From Delphinapterus leucas (taxonomy: Eukaryota > Chordata > Mammalia > Artiodactyla > Monodontidae), in assembly GCF_002288925.2 (NCBI RefSeq), contig NW_022098031.1:1705159-1769158 (forward strand): DNA of 64,000 nucleotides. The letters run 5' to 3'. Each line of letters opens with the position of its first letter. Within the stretch, counting starts at the first letter, position 1. Positions 22,336-37,190 of the stretch are shown here, piece after piece. The notes beneath the pieces are model-generated. The model did no database searches. It was given only the letters and a program-made list of their open reading frames with translations, and had not been told where the DNA came from. Made by a program: the position numbers and the translations under genes.

Positions 22336-23977
22336 TGAAAAAAGAATATATTTTTTTCTCTTTTATAGAGTTACGAAGACTGAATTAGATATGACCTCTG
22401 GCCTTGCCCCTTCCATGTCACAGTGTTGAGTTAGCCCAATGGGTAGTAGGAGTCATGCCAGGAGCCCTTCCTTCACTGGGATACCTAGCAGTTACCCAAC
22501 TACACATGGTTATGACTGCAAGCCACATAAATAATGTCCTGTTAGACCCAACTTCTCATAGCTAAACCTCACAAATGCCTGTAGCATCTCTGATGCTGCT
22601 GAACAACAAGAGAGATGGATGATGGAAGAGGCGTGAGAGTGTCAAGAGGCACAAACTGTGATTAACAAATTGTGGGTGAAATATCTATCTGTGACCATGG
22701 GGACTCCTTTCTAGGACTTTGGGAGGAGACAGAACAAATAAGGGACCCTGAAGTTACTGGCTTCATGGTAGAGTTGGTTCTGGAACTCTGATGAAGGGTG
22801 TTAAGGTGAATGGGGAGGAAGACCAGGAGAGCACTGGATAGAGGTGATGAGGAGGTGGTTCGCATAGGAGTTTGGAAAGAAGTGTGGGAGAGAGGATGCA
22901 GAGAACTAGATGATGATAGATGGCTATCGAACCAAAGGAAGTGGAAAGGTCAAAGGCGTCTGAAGTCAGACTTCAAGATACTAAGTAGAATTCTGGGGGT
23001 AAACTGTTCTCGTGCCTAAAAATTTCTCTGCACATTAAATACTCTTTTGTTTTAGGTTTAAATACATTGCATTTATTATCATTACTGATGTTCAAATGAT
23101 CACGTCTTTGGCCAGTGGAAGCCTCTTCAAGGTGACTCTTAAGCCTGTTGACATGACTCCCTTAGTCTTTGATAGTTTCCTTGCTTTCTGGTATGATGAG
23201 ATGTTCTAGGCTTGTCTTGTATACCTTCCTTTGCCACACCTGGAATCTACCATTTCTCCAATAAGCTCCAGGTTCTTCTAGTGAGAAATTGTATTTTCAC
23301 ACCATTTCTGGTTCTGGGATGGTCATGGCTACTAGGTCAGTCTTTGTTTCTAGGCCTTTTTACTGGACAGAGCCAGGAAAAGGTGGATGTGTATAGATAC
23401 ATACATAGGTGTATGCATGTATTTTGCATCTTAGGCACAGTAAATACTCTGCATTTTTGAAAGAAACTGCTTATTGCTTTAAACTTGCTCTGTTAATGCC
23501 ATTAGGCAATGAAAGCAGCAAGTTTTTAAATGGGGTCTTAGTGACATGAAAGAAGTCGTGCAGATTCCCCAGGCAATATATTTATAAAGAGAAGTAAATT
23601 TAGGCACCAGGAGAATTTGGTTGACAAATTAGTGGTTCAGTAAGTGGAACCTTAGCTTTAGCATATTTTAGCTGTTATACTTTATAATATAAAATCACCA
23701 TGCTGCATGAGGGTGACCTTTTGAAGTTTGCAATATTTTTATTAGAGAAAGCACTGAATAACCAGTAATGTTGGATCTAATTCCATAGCCATGAACAATG
23801 ACAGCTATAGTCTATTTTTGACCCTGTGCCATATCAAGAAAATTCCTCACACTTTAATTAGTTACTAGAAGATCAAGAATATAACTGATTTAATCACACA
23901 GAGAAGAAAATAAAAACAATTGTGTTCTGCTGTGGAAATGACAAGTCCTTCATTTGACTTTGCTTTTGAGCAAGTAT
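22336..23977. other. Unassigned stretch of about 1.6 kb
   Basis: Purine-rich segment near 22,600-22,990, possibly an old reversed LINE. No gene recognised. Confidence 0.45.
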
Positions 23978-24283
23978 AATGGACTTGAGGACATGGGGAG
24001 GGGGAAGGGGAAGCTGGGACGAAGTGAGTGGCATGGACATATAGGCACTACCAAATGTAAAATAGATAGCTAGTGGGAAGCAGCCACATGGCACAGGGAG
24101 ATCAGCTCGGTGCTTTGTGACCACCTAGAGGGGTGGGATAGGGAGGGTGGGAGGGAGGGAGGCGCAAGAGGGAAGAGATATGGGAACATATGTATATGTA
24201 TAACTGATTCACTTTGTTATACAGCAAAAACTAACACACCATTGTAAAGCAATTATACTCCAATTAAGGTGTTAAAAAAAAAA
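23978..24283 (+). mobile_element. 5'-truncated L1 3' UTR
   Basis: AATGGACTTGAGGACATGGG through AAGCAATTATACTCCAATT, followed by an A run. It matches 49,700-49,985 of the large L1 at about 90% by eye. It contains a run of G-triplets at 24,130-24,163. Confidence 0.9.
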
Positions 24284-24322
24284 GAATATACTCACTTAAA
24301 AAAAAAAAGAATATACTCACTT
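24274..24322 (+). repeat. Tandem A-run plus 14-base unit
   Basis: A run followed by GAATATACTCACTT, then the same again, at the 3' end of the L1 fragment. Confidence 0.9.
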
Positions 24323-26417
<2,095 letters not shown>

Positions 26418-26466
26418 CTGTGTGTGTGCGCGTGTGCGCGCACGTGAGAGAGAGAGAGAGAGAGGA
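26418..26466. repeat. Compound microsatellite (TG/CG then GA)
   Basis: Alternating purine-pyrimidine TGTGTGCGCGTGTGCGCGCA (26,418-26,445), then about ten GA units (26,446-26,466). Confidence 0.95.
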
Positions 26467-26589
26467 AGAGAGAAATGGTACTTTCTGCTTATGTAATGCT
26501 TTTGAAAATATCACCACATGTGTGTATAGCCATGGTTCTTTCATTTCTTGAGTTCCCATAGCACCTTACCCACATATCTCTTACGTTAC

Positions 26590-26690
26590 TAAGGGGACTT
26601 TTTTTGGTCTTACTGTGCGTGTCTTAATTTCCCCACATGACTAAAAACTCCTTGAAGACAAGGTCCTTCCCTGAATGATCACTTTCCACA
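26590..26690 (+). mobile_element. Short L2 fragment
   Basis: GACTAAAAACTCCTTGAAGA and CAAGGTCCTTCCCTGAATGA resemble the L2 3' region. Confidence 0.45.
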
Positions 26691-27626
26691 TATTTTCAAA
26701 AAGTAAATATATGGAAATTGGAGCTAATTCCCCCATTTTGAATTATCTAGGTCATACCTCTCTTCCACTAGTGTAGATAAGTTACTTGTAATGTGCCTAC
26801 TCACCCCTAGGAATTAATGTACACATCAGGAGAGTCTAGCGGACTAGATTACATTTCATAGTCTCTGAAAATACAGAACGGGCCTCGATAGCACAGCAAT
26901 TAATACAAAGGATGGACAAATTCATCTGAACCTTAGGAGACAAGAGAAAGGTAAATGAACAAAACTGCTGTTCAGAAATGCTCATCAGAAGGGTTCTTTT
27001 TGCAGGAGTCTATTTGCCACAGTAACCTTCCTGGGGAACTGCCGGAGAACCAGGCCATTCTAAGCATCCTAATCACCTGTCCTCTCTTAAATGACACCGT
27101 TCTTCGCGGCCCAGAATCTAATTCCACACTTTATAGGCATCTCAGGTGTTCTAAACAAAGAGTTGTCATAACTTCTAGTGTACTTTGATTCTTCAATCTT
27201 AGGATATCTAGGGAATCTTTAAGATTTTACATATTTAGTTTCAGAAGAAAGCAGCTGCAGTTTGAAAAACCATACCTCAAGTAGAAGAAATATGTCAAGT
27301 TACCTCTAATTTTAAAGCTATGGGATGGGGGAAGAATGAGTGACCGGATTTCAAAGTGGATATTTTGGGAGAAAGGGAAATAGAGAAAAGTACTTATCTT
27401 AGCACCTTTTACAGATCTCCATTTAATTCATTAACTTAGGAACTTGAACATGTAAGATTTCATTTGCTCATAAAATCATCAAAATTGGTATGCCAAAGTA
27501 AGCATGTATTTTTATGTTAATCAACTGAAGTTGCTTTTCAGTGCTTTAAAATTTTTAAACTCGGTTTACGTAAGGTTACCTGATGTGTTCAGCATGGAGC
27601 TAATGCTCAAAGGCTTTTGACTTGAT
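26691..27626. other. Unassigned stretch
   Basis: Nothing recognised. Confidence 0.5.
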
Positions 27627-27638
27627 CCTGAGTTTTCT

Positions 27639-27840
27639 TTTTTTTTTTTGCGGTACGCAGGCCTCTCACTGTTGTGGCCTCTCCCGTAGCGGAGCACAGG
27701 CTCCGGACGCACAGGCTCAGCGGCCATGGCTCACGGGCCCAGCCGCTCCGCGTCATGTGGGATCTTCCCGGACTGGGGCACGAACCCGTGTCCCCTGCAA
27801 CGGCAGGCGGACTCTCAACCACTGCGCCACCAGGGAAGCC
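27639..27840 (-). mobile_element. Young CHR-type SINE with target-site duplication
   Basis: Minus-strand short SINE with its T run at the left and the tRNA-like head at the right (ending ACCAGGGAAGCC). A 14-base duplication, CCTGAGTTTTCTTT, flanks it at 27,627-27,640 and 27,841-27,854, marking a recent L1-mediated insertion. Confidence 0.96.
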
Positions 27841-28129
27841 CCTGAGTTTTCTTTAGTGTCAGACTGTCATCTGGAATCGTAGAAACTAATATTCCTAACT
27901 GACAGCCCACTAGGATATTCTCCTTTCACTTTTAGATTGTCTTAGTAAATGGATGTTCATCAGCAAACCCTCCCCTCAACTGTTTGCCTTTTCAGCACTC
28001 TTACCTGTCAGGGTCGCTAACTCATGTTTCCAGTGGCCACCTTACCTTTTGTTTTCCTCTAGTCATTCAGCCTACAAGTCTTGACATTTCTTTTTTTGGG
28101 TAATGTATCTTCAACTGTATTTTTTCTTT

Positions 28130-29300
28130 GACTTTTTTCTACCACCATCATCAGCATGACCTCTACCCTCACCACCTCCACTTCCAATATGACCTGCATC
28201 TCTACCATTTGCTGCCATTACTATCATCACCTTACACCATGGCCTCCACCACTACCTCTATCCCCTTCACCTCCATTTCCACGCTGTGAGACTATGCCCT
28301 AAATACTTCTGTCATCTCTTTTGAAATAGTCTGAGCAAAGATTTCTTTAAGTCATAGTCTCACCAAAGTCCAATGTAGACCACATACTAATGCCAAGCTA
28401 ATCTTTCAAAGGTCCAAACCCATCTTCCTGGCTTTCAAGAAGCTCTATACTTTGCCCTAACTATCCAAATCTTTTTCTTCAACTTCACTACCTACTCAAT
28501 CTTCAGAATATATTTTGAATTTGACCGTATCTCCCCATTTATAGGGCCATCATTCTAGTCCAAGAAGGGTGAGCAACCACCCTCATTTGCTCAAGACTCT
28601 ACTGGTTTAAGCCTCACAAGTCCTGTATACTGGGAGACTTCGATCCCAGGCAAACCATGACTATTGGTAACCTTAAGTCTAAATCATCACATAATTCCTG
28701 ATCTAGATTTCTCTAATAGCCTCCTGATAGCCACTCTGTTTCAACTCTTGCTCCTTTCTAGACTCTTCCTCACATAGAAGGCAGACTGATCCTTTTAAAG
28801 TGGAAATCTGGTCATGAGACAATCCTACTCAAAGCCCTTCAATGTATTCCCATTTCACTTAGAATAATCTGTATTCCTTACACTTAAAGGCCTTATAGAT
28901 GGGGGTCTCACCCCTCCATCTCCTACCATTATACTCCCGATCTTACTTCCTCTCCTCCAAACCTGTTAGGTACACTTTGACCTCAGACTCTTTGCCTATG
29001 CTCTTCCTTCTGCCTGCAATATTCTTCCCCCAGATACTATCATGGATTGTTCTATTAGTTTGCTCAGCTTTCTGCTTTACATATCACCTCTTTAGAGACC
29101 TTTAATATGGCCATGCTATCTGAAGAGGTTCCATCCACTCCTAAACACTCACACTACCTACCCCCATGCCCTGCTTTTTTCCCCATCCTAGCACATATTG
29201 CTTGAAGTTCTATTTTGTTGAGGTTTTCCCCACCAGAGTATGAGATCCACAAGAGATGGCTGGCACAGAGCAGAGCCATATATGCCTATTGATGGAATAA
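28130..29300 (+). mobile_element. Long L2 fragment
   Basis: An imperfect CC/CAC/CAT-rich stretch (28,130-28,290) leads into good L2 text: AGACTGATCCTTTTAAAGTG, AATCTGGTCATGAGACAATC, CTACTCAAAGCCCTTCAATG, TTTGCCTATGCTCTTCCTTC, GTATGAGATCCACAAGAGAT. Confidence 0.8.
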
Positions 29301-29989
29301 ATGCAGATTCCCTACTATCAATTATAGTCAATGTCCTCAGTATCCACAGGTTGGGTTCTCTATGGAAGCAAACTGATTTGCAAATGGGAGATTGGGATGT
29401 GTCCTTTGAATCAACACCTGTGGGAGAGTGCAGAAAGCAGGATGGCTCAGGTGGAGAAGTTGGGCTATGATGCAGTCACACCAAAGGCCTCAGTCGATCC
29501 TACGGGAAGTTCTGGAGCTAAAATAGCTCTTCAGAGATGTTCTAAATTCTGAAGAGATGAGTTTTATGCTCCTGAATCCACCGGTCTTTGGATGTGGCCT
29601 TTCCCCACATCTTGGACCAGGGCCTCCTCAGCTGTGAGGGAGATTCTAAGAAGGAGGAACTCAGTTGTTACGAGTGTCAGCCATCAACACTCTTGGCCAG
29701 TGGAATAAATGCCTTCATCATGAAGATGGTGCAAGACTGTGTGTGTGTGGAGGGGTCACCACAGCAATGACTACGTCTCTGAGCTATCTTCCTTCCCATC
29801 ACCAGATTTTTGCTTAGTCAGGAAATTCATCTACAATGTCTGTCTGTAGTTCCTTATTATGCCTAATTAAATTACCCCTAACCATTAAGCCCTAGTCCAA
29901 GTTCCATATCTTTAAGTATCTCCACAGTGCACAAGGATTTCTACTAGTAATTAATTGCTTTATAGCCAGTAGTATGGTGCCTAGAGATA
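29301..29989. other. Unassigned stretch, possibly an old LTR or MER
   Basis: TATCCACAGGTTGGGTTCTC and TTGCAAATGGGAGATTGGGA have the feel of an ancient repeat, but I cannot name it. Short overlapping frames are chance. Confidence 0.35.
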
Positions 29990-30105
29990 TTTCCCCCATT
30001 CATATTTGTGAGTTCCCCTCACCCTAATCTCCAGAAGAGGGATTGTACTTGATACTACCTAATAAGGCACATGATAGGGGCTTAGAAATAACGGTTGATT
30101 GCATT
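29990..30105 (+). mobile_element. L2 3' terminus
   Basis: TCTCCAGAAGAGGGATTGTA and AATAAGGCACATGATAGGGG resemble the L2 end. Confidence 0.45.
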
Positions 30106-31404
30106 GAAAAGAGAGCCTCACCAGTCTTGTTTTGTAAACAGCATGGACACTAGTACTCGATATATCAACAGTGTTTCTAGTTAATCAACAAGTCAACTAA
30201 CGAATATATTCAGAGGTCTTTCTTTGTTCCTAGTTCTGTAGACATGGCTCAGTTAGTCCCTTCATGAAACTGGAAACGAAAACATTCCTGGAAGTGCAGT
30301 TTTTATACGATAATTTCAAGACCCTATGGGGTTGCAGCCGACAGATGAGTGCTTTTGCTGGTATGATTAGCTCATGAAGGGACCTTACTACTATTAGAAA
30401 TCTCAGCTTTATGTATAATTTATTTTCGTCAATTGCCTTGATCACTAGGTGGAAACTGCCAGTTAGTGTTAGAAAGTTCCAACTGTGAGATTCAGAGAAA
30501 TTAACCTGCTCTTTTAGAATATGGAGCTGACAATCAGAAAGCACCTTTGTTCTGAGCAGCTTGATAATTCTGATATTTTTTTAAAAGCATCCACTGAATA
30601 GAGTAGACATGAATTAATGATTTAATATAGACAACTACAGTAATACCTTTCCTTTTTGAAAAGCATTATAGATACTAGAACAGAGGTCATCTCCATTGGG
30701 TAAATAAAAAGCTTGATTAAAATGAATATATGCTGGTTTTTATAGCACCATCCATCATTTTATGTGTAAAGAGAGGTGTTCACTTTAATGATCTTTGCAA
30801 ATGGGGCTAAGTTCACACACTTGTTGGAAATGCTATACTTTTGAATGAGTTTTAAAAAGGTACCTGAATTGACTTAATGCTGTGACATTTTAAAAGGACA
30901 TACTCTATTTATGTTAATCTTTAGATTTTTCTATGTGCTAAACTGGAGATATTCTCTCTGAATAGAAGGTTTTTTTCCTGAGGTTGGGCATCTATTTAGA
31001 GGTGACAGAAATGGCAGTCCAGTCTCTCAAAATGAAAATCTAGACTATTTGCGTATTCTCCATTTGTAAAAATACAAAGATATTATTCATTTATAGGAAA
31101 GGTCAATGTCAGGTTTTTAATTTTAATAACAGATAGGGTGGCTTTAAACATATCCTTTGTGTGGTAGTATCTTTCAAATTCTTTTTATTCCCATAACTAC
31201 TCTCCTACCCCTGAAGTATCTGCAAATCGGTATTTACATCTAATGGTCCAGATGGTCACAGTGTGAAATGTTGCTGTGGATGTACCCAGGCTGAAAAGAC
31301 TGAATCTGGCCTAGCGTGCAAATGGACAGTGAATGGTTCAGGTGAATGAGACTATGTTATTTCTTTTAATACTTATTTTTGTGAGGTTACCATGTAATTG
31401 ATTA
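30106..31404. other. Unassigned stretch
   Basis: A 104-codon minus-strand frame (30,230-30,544) has no recognised motif. Otherwise nothing. Confidence 0.5.
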
Positions 31405-31980
31405 ACTTCATATGCATTCAACTATTCATTTCTTACTAAGCAATGATTAAGTTCCATCATAAACTCTTCCAGGGTCTAGTCTAGGCTCCATAGATACCTA
31501 GAGGAATAAGATGACTTTAAACAAGTTCAGAATGTAGTAGAAAGACAAATCTAAACAGAATAACAATATCATGTGTTAACTGCACTGAACAGGTGGCACA
31601 AATACTCTGGGGGCAAAGAGAAGGTTGAAACTTGCCAGGGTCTAGTGATAGAATTAAGGAAGGAAGACTTTATTTGGAGATTTATACCCCCAATAATCAA
31701 GGATAAATTTTTCCAGCCACCCCAAATAAACATCCTTTGTAAAACAAATGTGCTTGCCATGCAAATGTAGCTTTAGGACAAGTCTTCCAGCTTTCCCCTT
31801 TCAGCTAGAGCTAGTATATATGGGGGGTTGGTGACATGTAAGTGTGCTTGAAGAGAAAATACCTGAGCTGAGATGGGAAGATCCCACAGGAAGAGTCAAT
31901 GTGAACCCCTTGAAGGACAGGGCAAGAATGTTCCAGGCACAGGGATGCACGGGCAAAGTCTCTAAGCACTTAAACAAGTT
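31405..31980 (-). mobile_element. L2, reverse, interrupted
   Basis: CTATTCATTTCTTACTAAGC and GGTCTAGTCTAGGCTCCATA at the left, and GAACCCCTTGAAGGACAGGG, AATGTTCCAGGCACAGGGAT at the right, match reversed L2. The middle (about 31,650-31,850) does not. Confidence 0.5.
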
Positions 31981-32234
31981 ACTCTTCTATAAGTATAAAA
32001 TGTATGTAATTTAATTAAGGACAGATTTCTATTTATGATTTATATCTTCAAAATTTTTTCACTATATCTTTAACTTCTACTTTGATGAAGAGATACACTT
32101 GTAGTCCTATTAGAAATAAGAATTAACAACAGAAAAGTGGATATTCTGAAGTGCTCTAAAAATGATGAAAATAGAAAATCAAAATGGCTATTAAAACTCA
32201 AAATGCCTATTAAAAATCAAAATGCCTATAAAAA

Positions 32235-32465
32235 TACAGTGCAGTACAGAGTGATGGAGAGAGCACTGGACTGAGACACGGGCATTAACTATTTGTTCAT
32301 CAAACATTTATTGGGCATCTCCTATGGGCCACCACTGTCCTAGATACTAGGACACAATAAAGCATACAAAACCAAGGGACAAAATAAACATGGTAAAATA
32401 CAAGGCAAAGTAAAGTAATTAGAAGAGTGCTTGGCACATAAAACGTACTATGTGGGCACTTGCTA
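32235..32465 (+). mobile_element. MIR halves flanking an L2 piece
   Basis: GTGATGGAGAGAGCACTGGA (MIR head) and TGCTTGGCACATAAAACGTA (MIR tail) are separated by about 110 bases of reversed L2 end. Confidence 0.5.
32290..32390 (-). mobile_element. L2 3' end, reverse
   Basis: CATCAAACATTTATTGGGCA, CTCCTATGGGCCACCACTGT and CCTAGATACTAGGACACAAT are reversed L2 end. Confidence 0.7.
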
Positions 32466-32744
32466 TTATAACAAAAATCCTATTTCAACCACCTTCTTCC
32501 CCATACATAGTGCCACATATAGGGAAGAGGGTGGTCGAAATAGGCACTATCTAGAGAAGCCAAACTTCTTGAATGAGTTGTCTACAATCACTGTCCCTAT
32601 TTGTTCATGTTCTACTGATTTCTCCTTTACTTTATTGAATTGAAATGGTTTCTGCCAAGTTTTCAAATGACATCCATCTTGGTAAGTCATAAATATTTTT
32701 CAGGTTTCATTAACCTGAACTCTCAGCAGGATGTGTTGACTTCT

Positions 32745-33900
32745 CTCTCTTCCCTGGATTCTGTAATTCTGGAGGCTTTCTTGATTTATCTGCCTCTCTG
32801 GCCACTGATTCTAGTCCAAGCCCATTTCTTTTCTTCTTAAACTGATATTGTCCCAGTCTATGGCTTTAGTTACAATCCAGAAGTGATTCCCAAGATTGTT
32901 TCTTCAGTTCAGATCTTTTATCTGGACTCCAGACTTATATATCCACTGCTTACTTGTCATTTCCACATTAGTACGTTAAATAAAGATCTTAGACTCAAAT
33001 GCCAAAAACTGAATTGCATTACATTTTTCACAAGCCTGGTTCACTCTATTTCAGTATTGGTAACTGCCTCCAAACAGTTGCTAAAGCCAGAAAACTGGGC
33101 ATTATCACTGACCATTGACTTCTTTAGAGATCTGATTTTACCTATTAGAAATCTCTCAAGTGGGTTCACTTGTTTCCATCCTTTTCCAATAAATCTCTAA
33201 TATTTCAATATTAGAGTGTTTACCCCCTAATCCAATAATCTGTCACCTGGGATATTCTAATAGTCTCTAAATTGTCCTCCTCCAATTTACTCCTGGAATA
33301 GAGTGGGCAGAGTCGGCCTCTTAAATAACAAATCCACTTAAAATCCTCTACTTAAAATCCTCAAGTAGGTCTTCTGTCTCTCTTGGGATAAAGATCCACA
33401 ACTTTACCACCAGTTAAAATATTCTTCAAGATCTTGTTCCTGCTTACTCCTCAGCCTCTTCATATCAGGCTTCTTCATATCATGAAATAAGTCATGTTAA
33501 CTGTACTCTTAGCACCACCATATGAACAGTTCCTTTTGCTTGACACGTTCTGTCCTTTCGTTATTCTCCCTTTTATGTAAACTTTACTCATCTTGCAGAC
33601 CTTACCTCAACATTTATTTAGAGAAGCCTTACCTGACTCCCAGACTAAATAAAGCCTTTCTTAAATATTCTTTAGTGGTTCCTTATACTCTTCTTTAGAA
33701 GTTTTGACTGTAGTTATTATTACTATAATCATGCCCAGTAATTGTAATGATATACAGCAATCGGATATTGATTTGTGTGATTATTGGATTGCATCTCACT
33801 TACATGAACTTGACCATCTTTATACAGTACCCTTTTAATCTGTATGCATAGTTCTGGCATATAAGACATGATTAGCACATATTCATTGAGACAAAGAATG
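32745..33900 (+). mobile_element. Long L2 fragment
   Basis: About 1.1 kb of L2 ORF end and 3' UTR: ATTCTAATAGTCTCTAAATT, CCACTTAAAATCCTCTACTT, TCAAGATCTTGTTCCTGCTT, AGAGAAGCCTTACCTGACTC, TGGCATATAAGACATGATTA. Open frames here are remnants or chance. Confidence 0.75.
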
Positions 33901-33944
33901 CATACATATTTGAGTGCTCAACTCTGACAGGGACTGCTAGCTGT

Positions 33945-34345
33945 TTGTCAAAATCCATTCTTTTCTTCCTGGACACATAGCTAGACTACATTTCTCAGCC
34001 CTCCTTGCAGTTGGATGAGGTCTTGTGATTGGATTCTAGTCAATGGACCGTGAACAGAAGTGAAGTGTGCCCTTCTAGACTCAATCCCCCATAACTACTT
34101 TGTATGATCTTTCATCTCTCCTATGACTGTGACAGTGACCTCTGTGACCTTCGAAGCCACGTGCTGTAGATGGCAGAGGTTCAATTTGCCAGGATCCCCA
34201 AATGGCACAGTAAAAGAACCCTACCTGCCAATGTGGAACCACTTTGTACTACTGAGTGAGCAAGAAATAAATTTCTTTTGCTGAACCATTACATGTTTGG
34301 GCCAACTTCTTACTGTAGCCTAGCCTTACATAATTAATAGAAATA
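33945..34345 (+). mobile_element. Ancient LTR-like element
   Basis: GACTACATTTCTCAGCCCTC, CTTGTGATTGGATTCTAGTC, TTCGAAGCCACGTGCTGTAG, GAGTGAGCAAGAAATAAATT (a polyadenylation signal) and a final CTGTAGCCTAGCC follow a recognisable mammalian ERV LTR order. The family name is not assigned. Confidence 0.55.
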
Positions 34346-34434
34346 AATGAATGAATTCTAAACAGTGTTTTCAAAAGTATGATTAGTGATCCATTTCACT
34401 TTCTGTTGTTAGCAGAAAATGAGCAATGCTTATA

Positions 34435-34580
34435 CTTCATTAATTCAGTTTGCCAAATGCTTATTTTGTGTTTTCAATATGTCAGTCATGGTGCAAGGTA
34501 CTAGGAAGAATGGATGATGAAAACTTGTCCTTGACCTTAAGAAACTTATTCTGTGTTGAGGGGGACAAGCATAAAAACAA
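34435..34580 (-). mobile_element. L2 3' end, reverse
   Basis: GCCAAATGCTTATTTTGTGT, GGTGCAAGGTACTAGGAAGA and CTTGACCTTAAGAAACTTAT are reversed L2. Confidence 0.65.
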
Positions 34581-36859
34581 AAGTTCAACATAAAATGATT
34601 AGTGCCATTTTAGAAATATATATTTGGAAGGACCAGTATAGAGAAGGTAGAGGAATTTGTTGTGGTTAATTTCAAATGAGAATTTCGAGTGGCAGATAGG
34701 GGAATGCGACCAGAATGTAGAATGGAAAGTGAGTCCTGGCAATGTCCTTGTCAAAAGATTCTTCATTCTGTAGTGTGCTTTGGGGCCTGAAATTCCACCA
34801 TTCATTCCCTTCCCCTAAAGCTTTAGATCTCTAGGAGTCCTTTAAAATAATATGAAACGCTGTTTTGCCCCCTAGAGGATGACATGGCAATCCATCATGG
34901 TATTAAATTTTAGTTGACAGTTCTTTGGGTTATGGAAGATTTATCTAAGTGAGTGGAGATGGGCAAAAACACCAGAGATGGTGAGTATGTCTCCATAGCT
35001 AGGGATGCTGCCTTAGCTAGTCAGAGAACCTAAGTAGGAATGCAGGTGAATGACCCAATTGTATGAGGACATGTGAAGCGAAGGGAAATAATGGAGAATG
35101 TTTGTGGAAAGTATCTAAAGAGACCAAGTTGCTTTGTCCCTTTAACATTCTCTCTCTGTTAACTACCTTGATTTTCTAGGTCAGACCCAATTTTAAATAT
35201 TCTATTTTCTTGTCTTCATGTGACTTTTGGGGCCTCTTCCAAATAGTTAAATTTGGATTATGGGAACCAGCGTTATCTTCTTTTAAACCGGAAATGTGGA
35301 TACTAAGTAATTTTGAAATATGAGCAACCTATTTCTACATAAAAATGCAAATTTGACCTAGGCAATTATAAAGGAAGCCATTGTAAATAAATAATATGCC
35401 AGAAGATGGGCCATCGGTGCTGGAGCAGTCATGAAAAACAATGCCAGGTAATCCTTGGAAGGCATAGTTTGGCACTTTCAACTCTGAGATGTGTCATTTT
35501 TACTGGCAGAGATAGGCATTTGAATGATTTATACATAGTCTTTCTGGTAGAGCAGCATTAAATGTTTACTAATCATACTCAACAACTGCAAAGACTTAGT
35601 ACCCTGACCTCTGTCACTCCATAGCTACGTTTACTGGTGCATCCTAACTAACGTGAAAGGTACCATGGGGGAATAGGGTCTTGACAGAGAGAACTCAGAA
35701 GCCAAGGTGCTGTTTTATCCAAAGAACACTTTCCCTTTTTAGTTCTGGGGTGGTGACCAAGAAATCCAGAAGGAATGGTAATACCACACAAGTAGGAGAC
35801 ACCATTGCCCCAGGAAGGTTTTCCTTCTCAGGGAGGTCTGGGCGAAAGGGAAGGTAAATGCTCCGTAGACTTGAGTTCTGCCACCAACCACCTCAGGGGG
35901 GCACTGCAAGCAAGTTCTTCCTGCACCATTAAAGTAGATGAATCGTGCCTGCTCTTTCTTTCCGTGAGGATTACGTAAGACCCACCCGTGAGCCAAGAGG
36001 AGCTTACAATCATGGAGAAGAGAACCGAAAAGAAGGCAACAAAAAGAGCACGCTATGCACTAGGATAGTCACACAGAAGCTGGCAAGGGGAGAAAAGCCA
36101 CTTAAGCAAGGTGAGGGAGGTCATAGGGGCCAAGTCCAGCTTTTCCACTTCCGGCTTCAGCTTGCCAAGGGGGCCGCCCATAGCAAATGGGAGCCTTGAA
36201 AAAAGAGAAGATGGGAAAAAAAGCCGATAACTTGAGGTTGGAGAGGCAAGGCAGTGGAGAAAAAATAGAGAAAGGAATAGAGGAGAGAAAAGAAACTTGA
36301 AAAAGAGAGTAAGGAGTCAGGGGAAAAGCCAGTTTGTTTACTTTATCGTCCAATAAAGTGCAAGTACTTGACAATGAAGGGGGAAGTGAACATTCCTGAA
36401 GGGATTGGTCTGGGGGTTCTTGATACCCATCAGTAGGGGAAGAATACCACAGGAGTGGGGGGATGGATTTTTGGAAAGGGATGGATTATGGGTTAGATGT
36501 GTGAATGTGTAGCAGGGGAAGAAGAAGACCAGCTTTTTGACGGTTCTGGTTCTCATAATCTATATGAGCAAGAAGAATTAAGAGAGTGGAAGTAGGAGGA
36601 TTCAGGTTAAACACAACCACCCTTTTGACAGACTCTTGGAAAGGGTGGTCTCACTTGAGCGGATTTTTGAAAATACAAAGGACAACCTATGAAGATGACA
36701 CCAGAGCAGAGGATGAAGCCCATGGACATACAAAGGAAAATGATAAAAGTATTATATAAAGAAATAGCAAAGGAGATGCACACTTATACAACAGAAATGT
36801 TACTACATGAAAGCAAATTCATTTTGGATTGCAGGCAACAGAACAAGAACTATTGCATG
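34581..36859. other. Unassigned stretch of about 2.3 kb
   Basis: Purine-rich segment at about 35,990-36,560 (GCTTACAATCATGGAGAAGA near 36,003 recalls MaLR internal sequence, weakly). No gene. Confidence 0.4.
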
Positions 36860-37190
36860 TTGTTGATTGCACCATGTTCTTTTGCGCTTTCATATCTTTG
36901 GACATCTGCTTCCTTTAACTGGTATAACCTCCCTCCCTTTGTTTTACTACTGGATTCCTCTTAATTCTCAGCTGTCACCTCTACTGAGTCATCCCCTGGC
37001 CATTCTCATGAATGGCTTTTCTTCCCTATTTTTGTTTCAATGACACCTTTTTAAACTCTCAGTATAGCTTATAATATTATACACAAGATGCCTGTTCCCT
37101 ATTTGCCTCTTTCATTAAACAAGGCTTATATTTTCATCACTTTTGCCTAACAAAGTGTCTGCCATATGGCTAAAAGTCGATATAAAGTTA
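36860..37190 (+). mobile_element. L2 3' region
   Basis: GGACATCTGCTTCCTTTAAC, AGCTGTCACCTCTACTGAGT and GCCTAACAAAGTGTCTGCCA resemble L2. Confidence 0.55.

Noticed and set aside
27622..27882. Protein-like frames with a conserved peptide, recurring at several sites
   Set aside because: All lie in CHR SINE copies; the similarity is SINE sequence, not a gene family.
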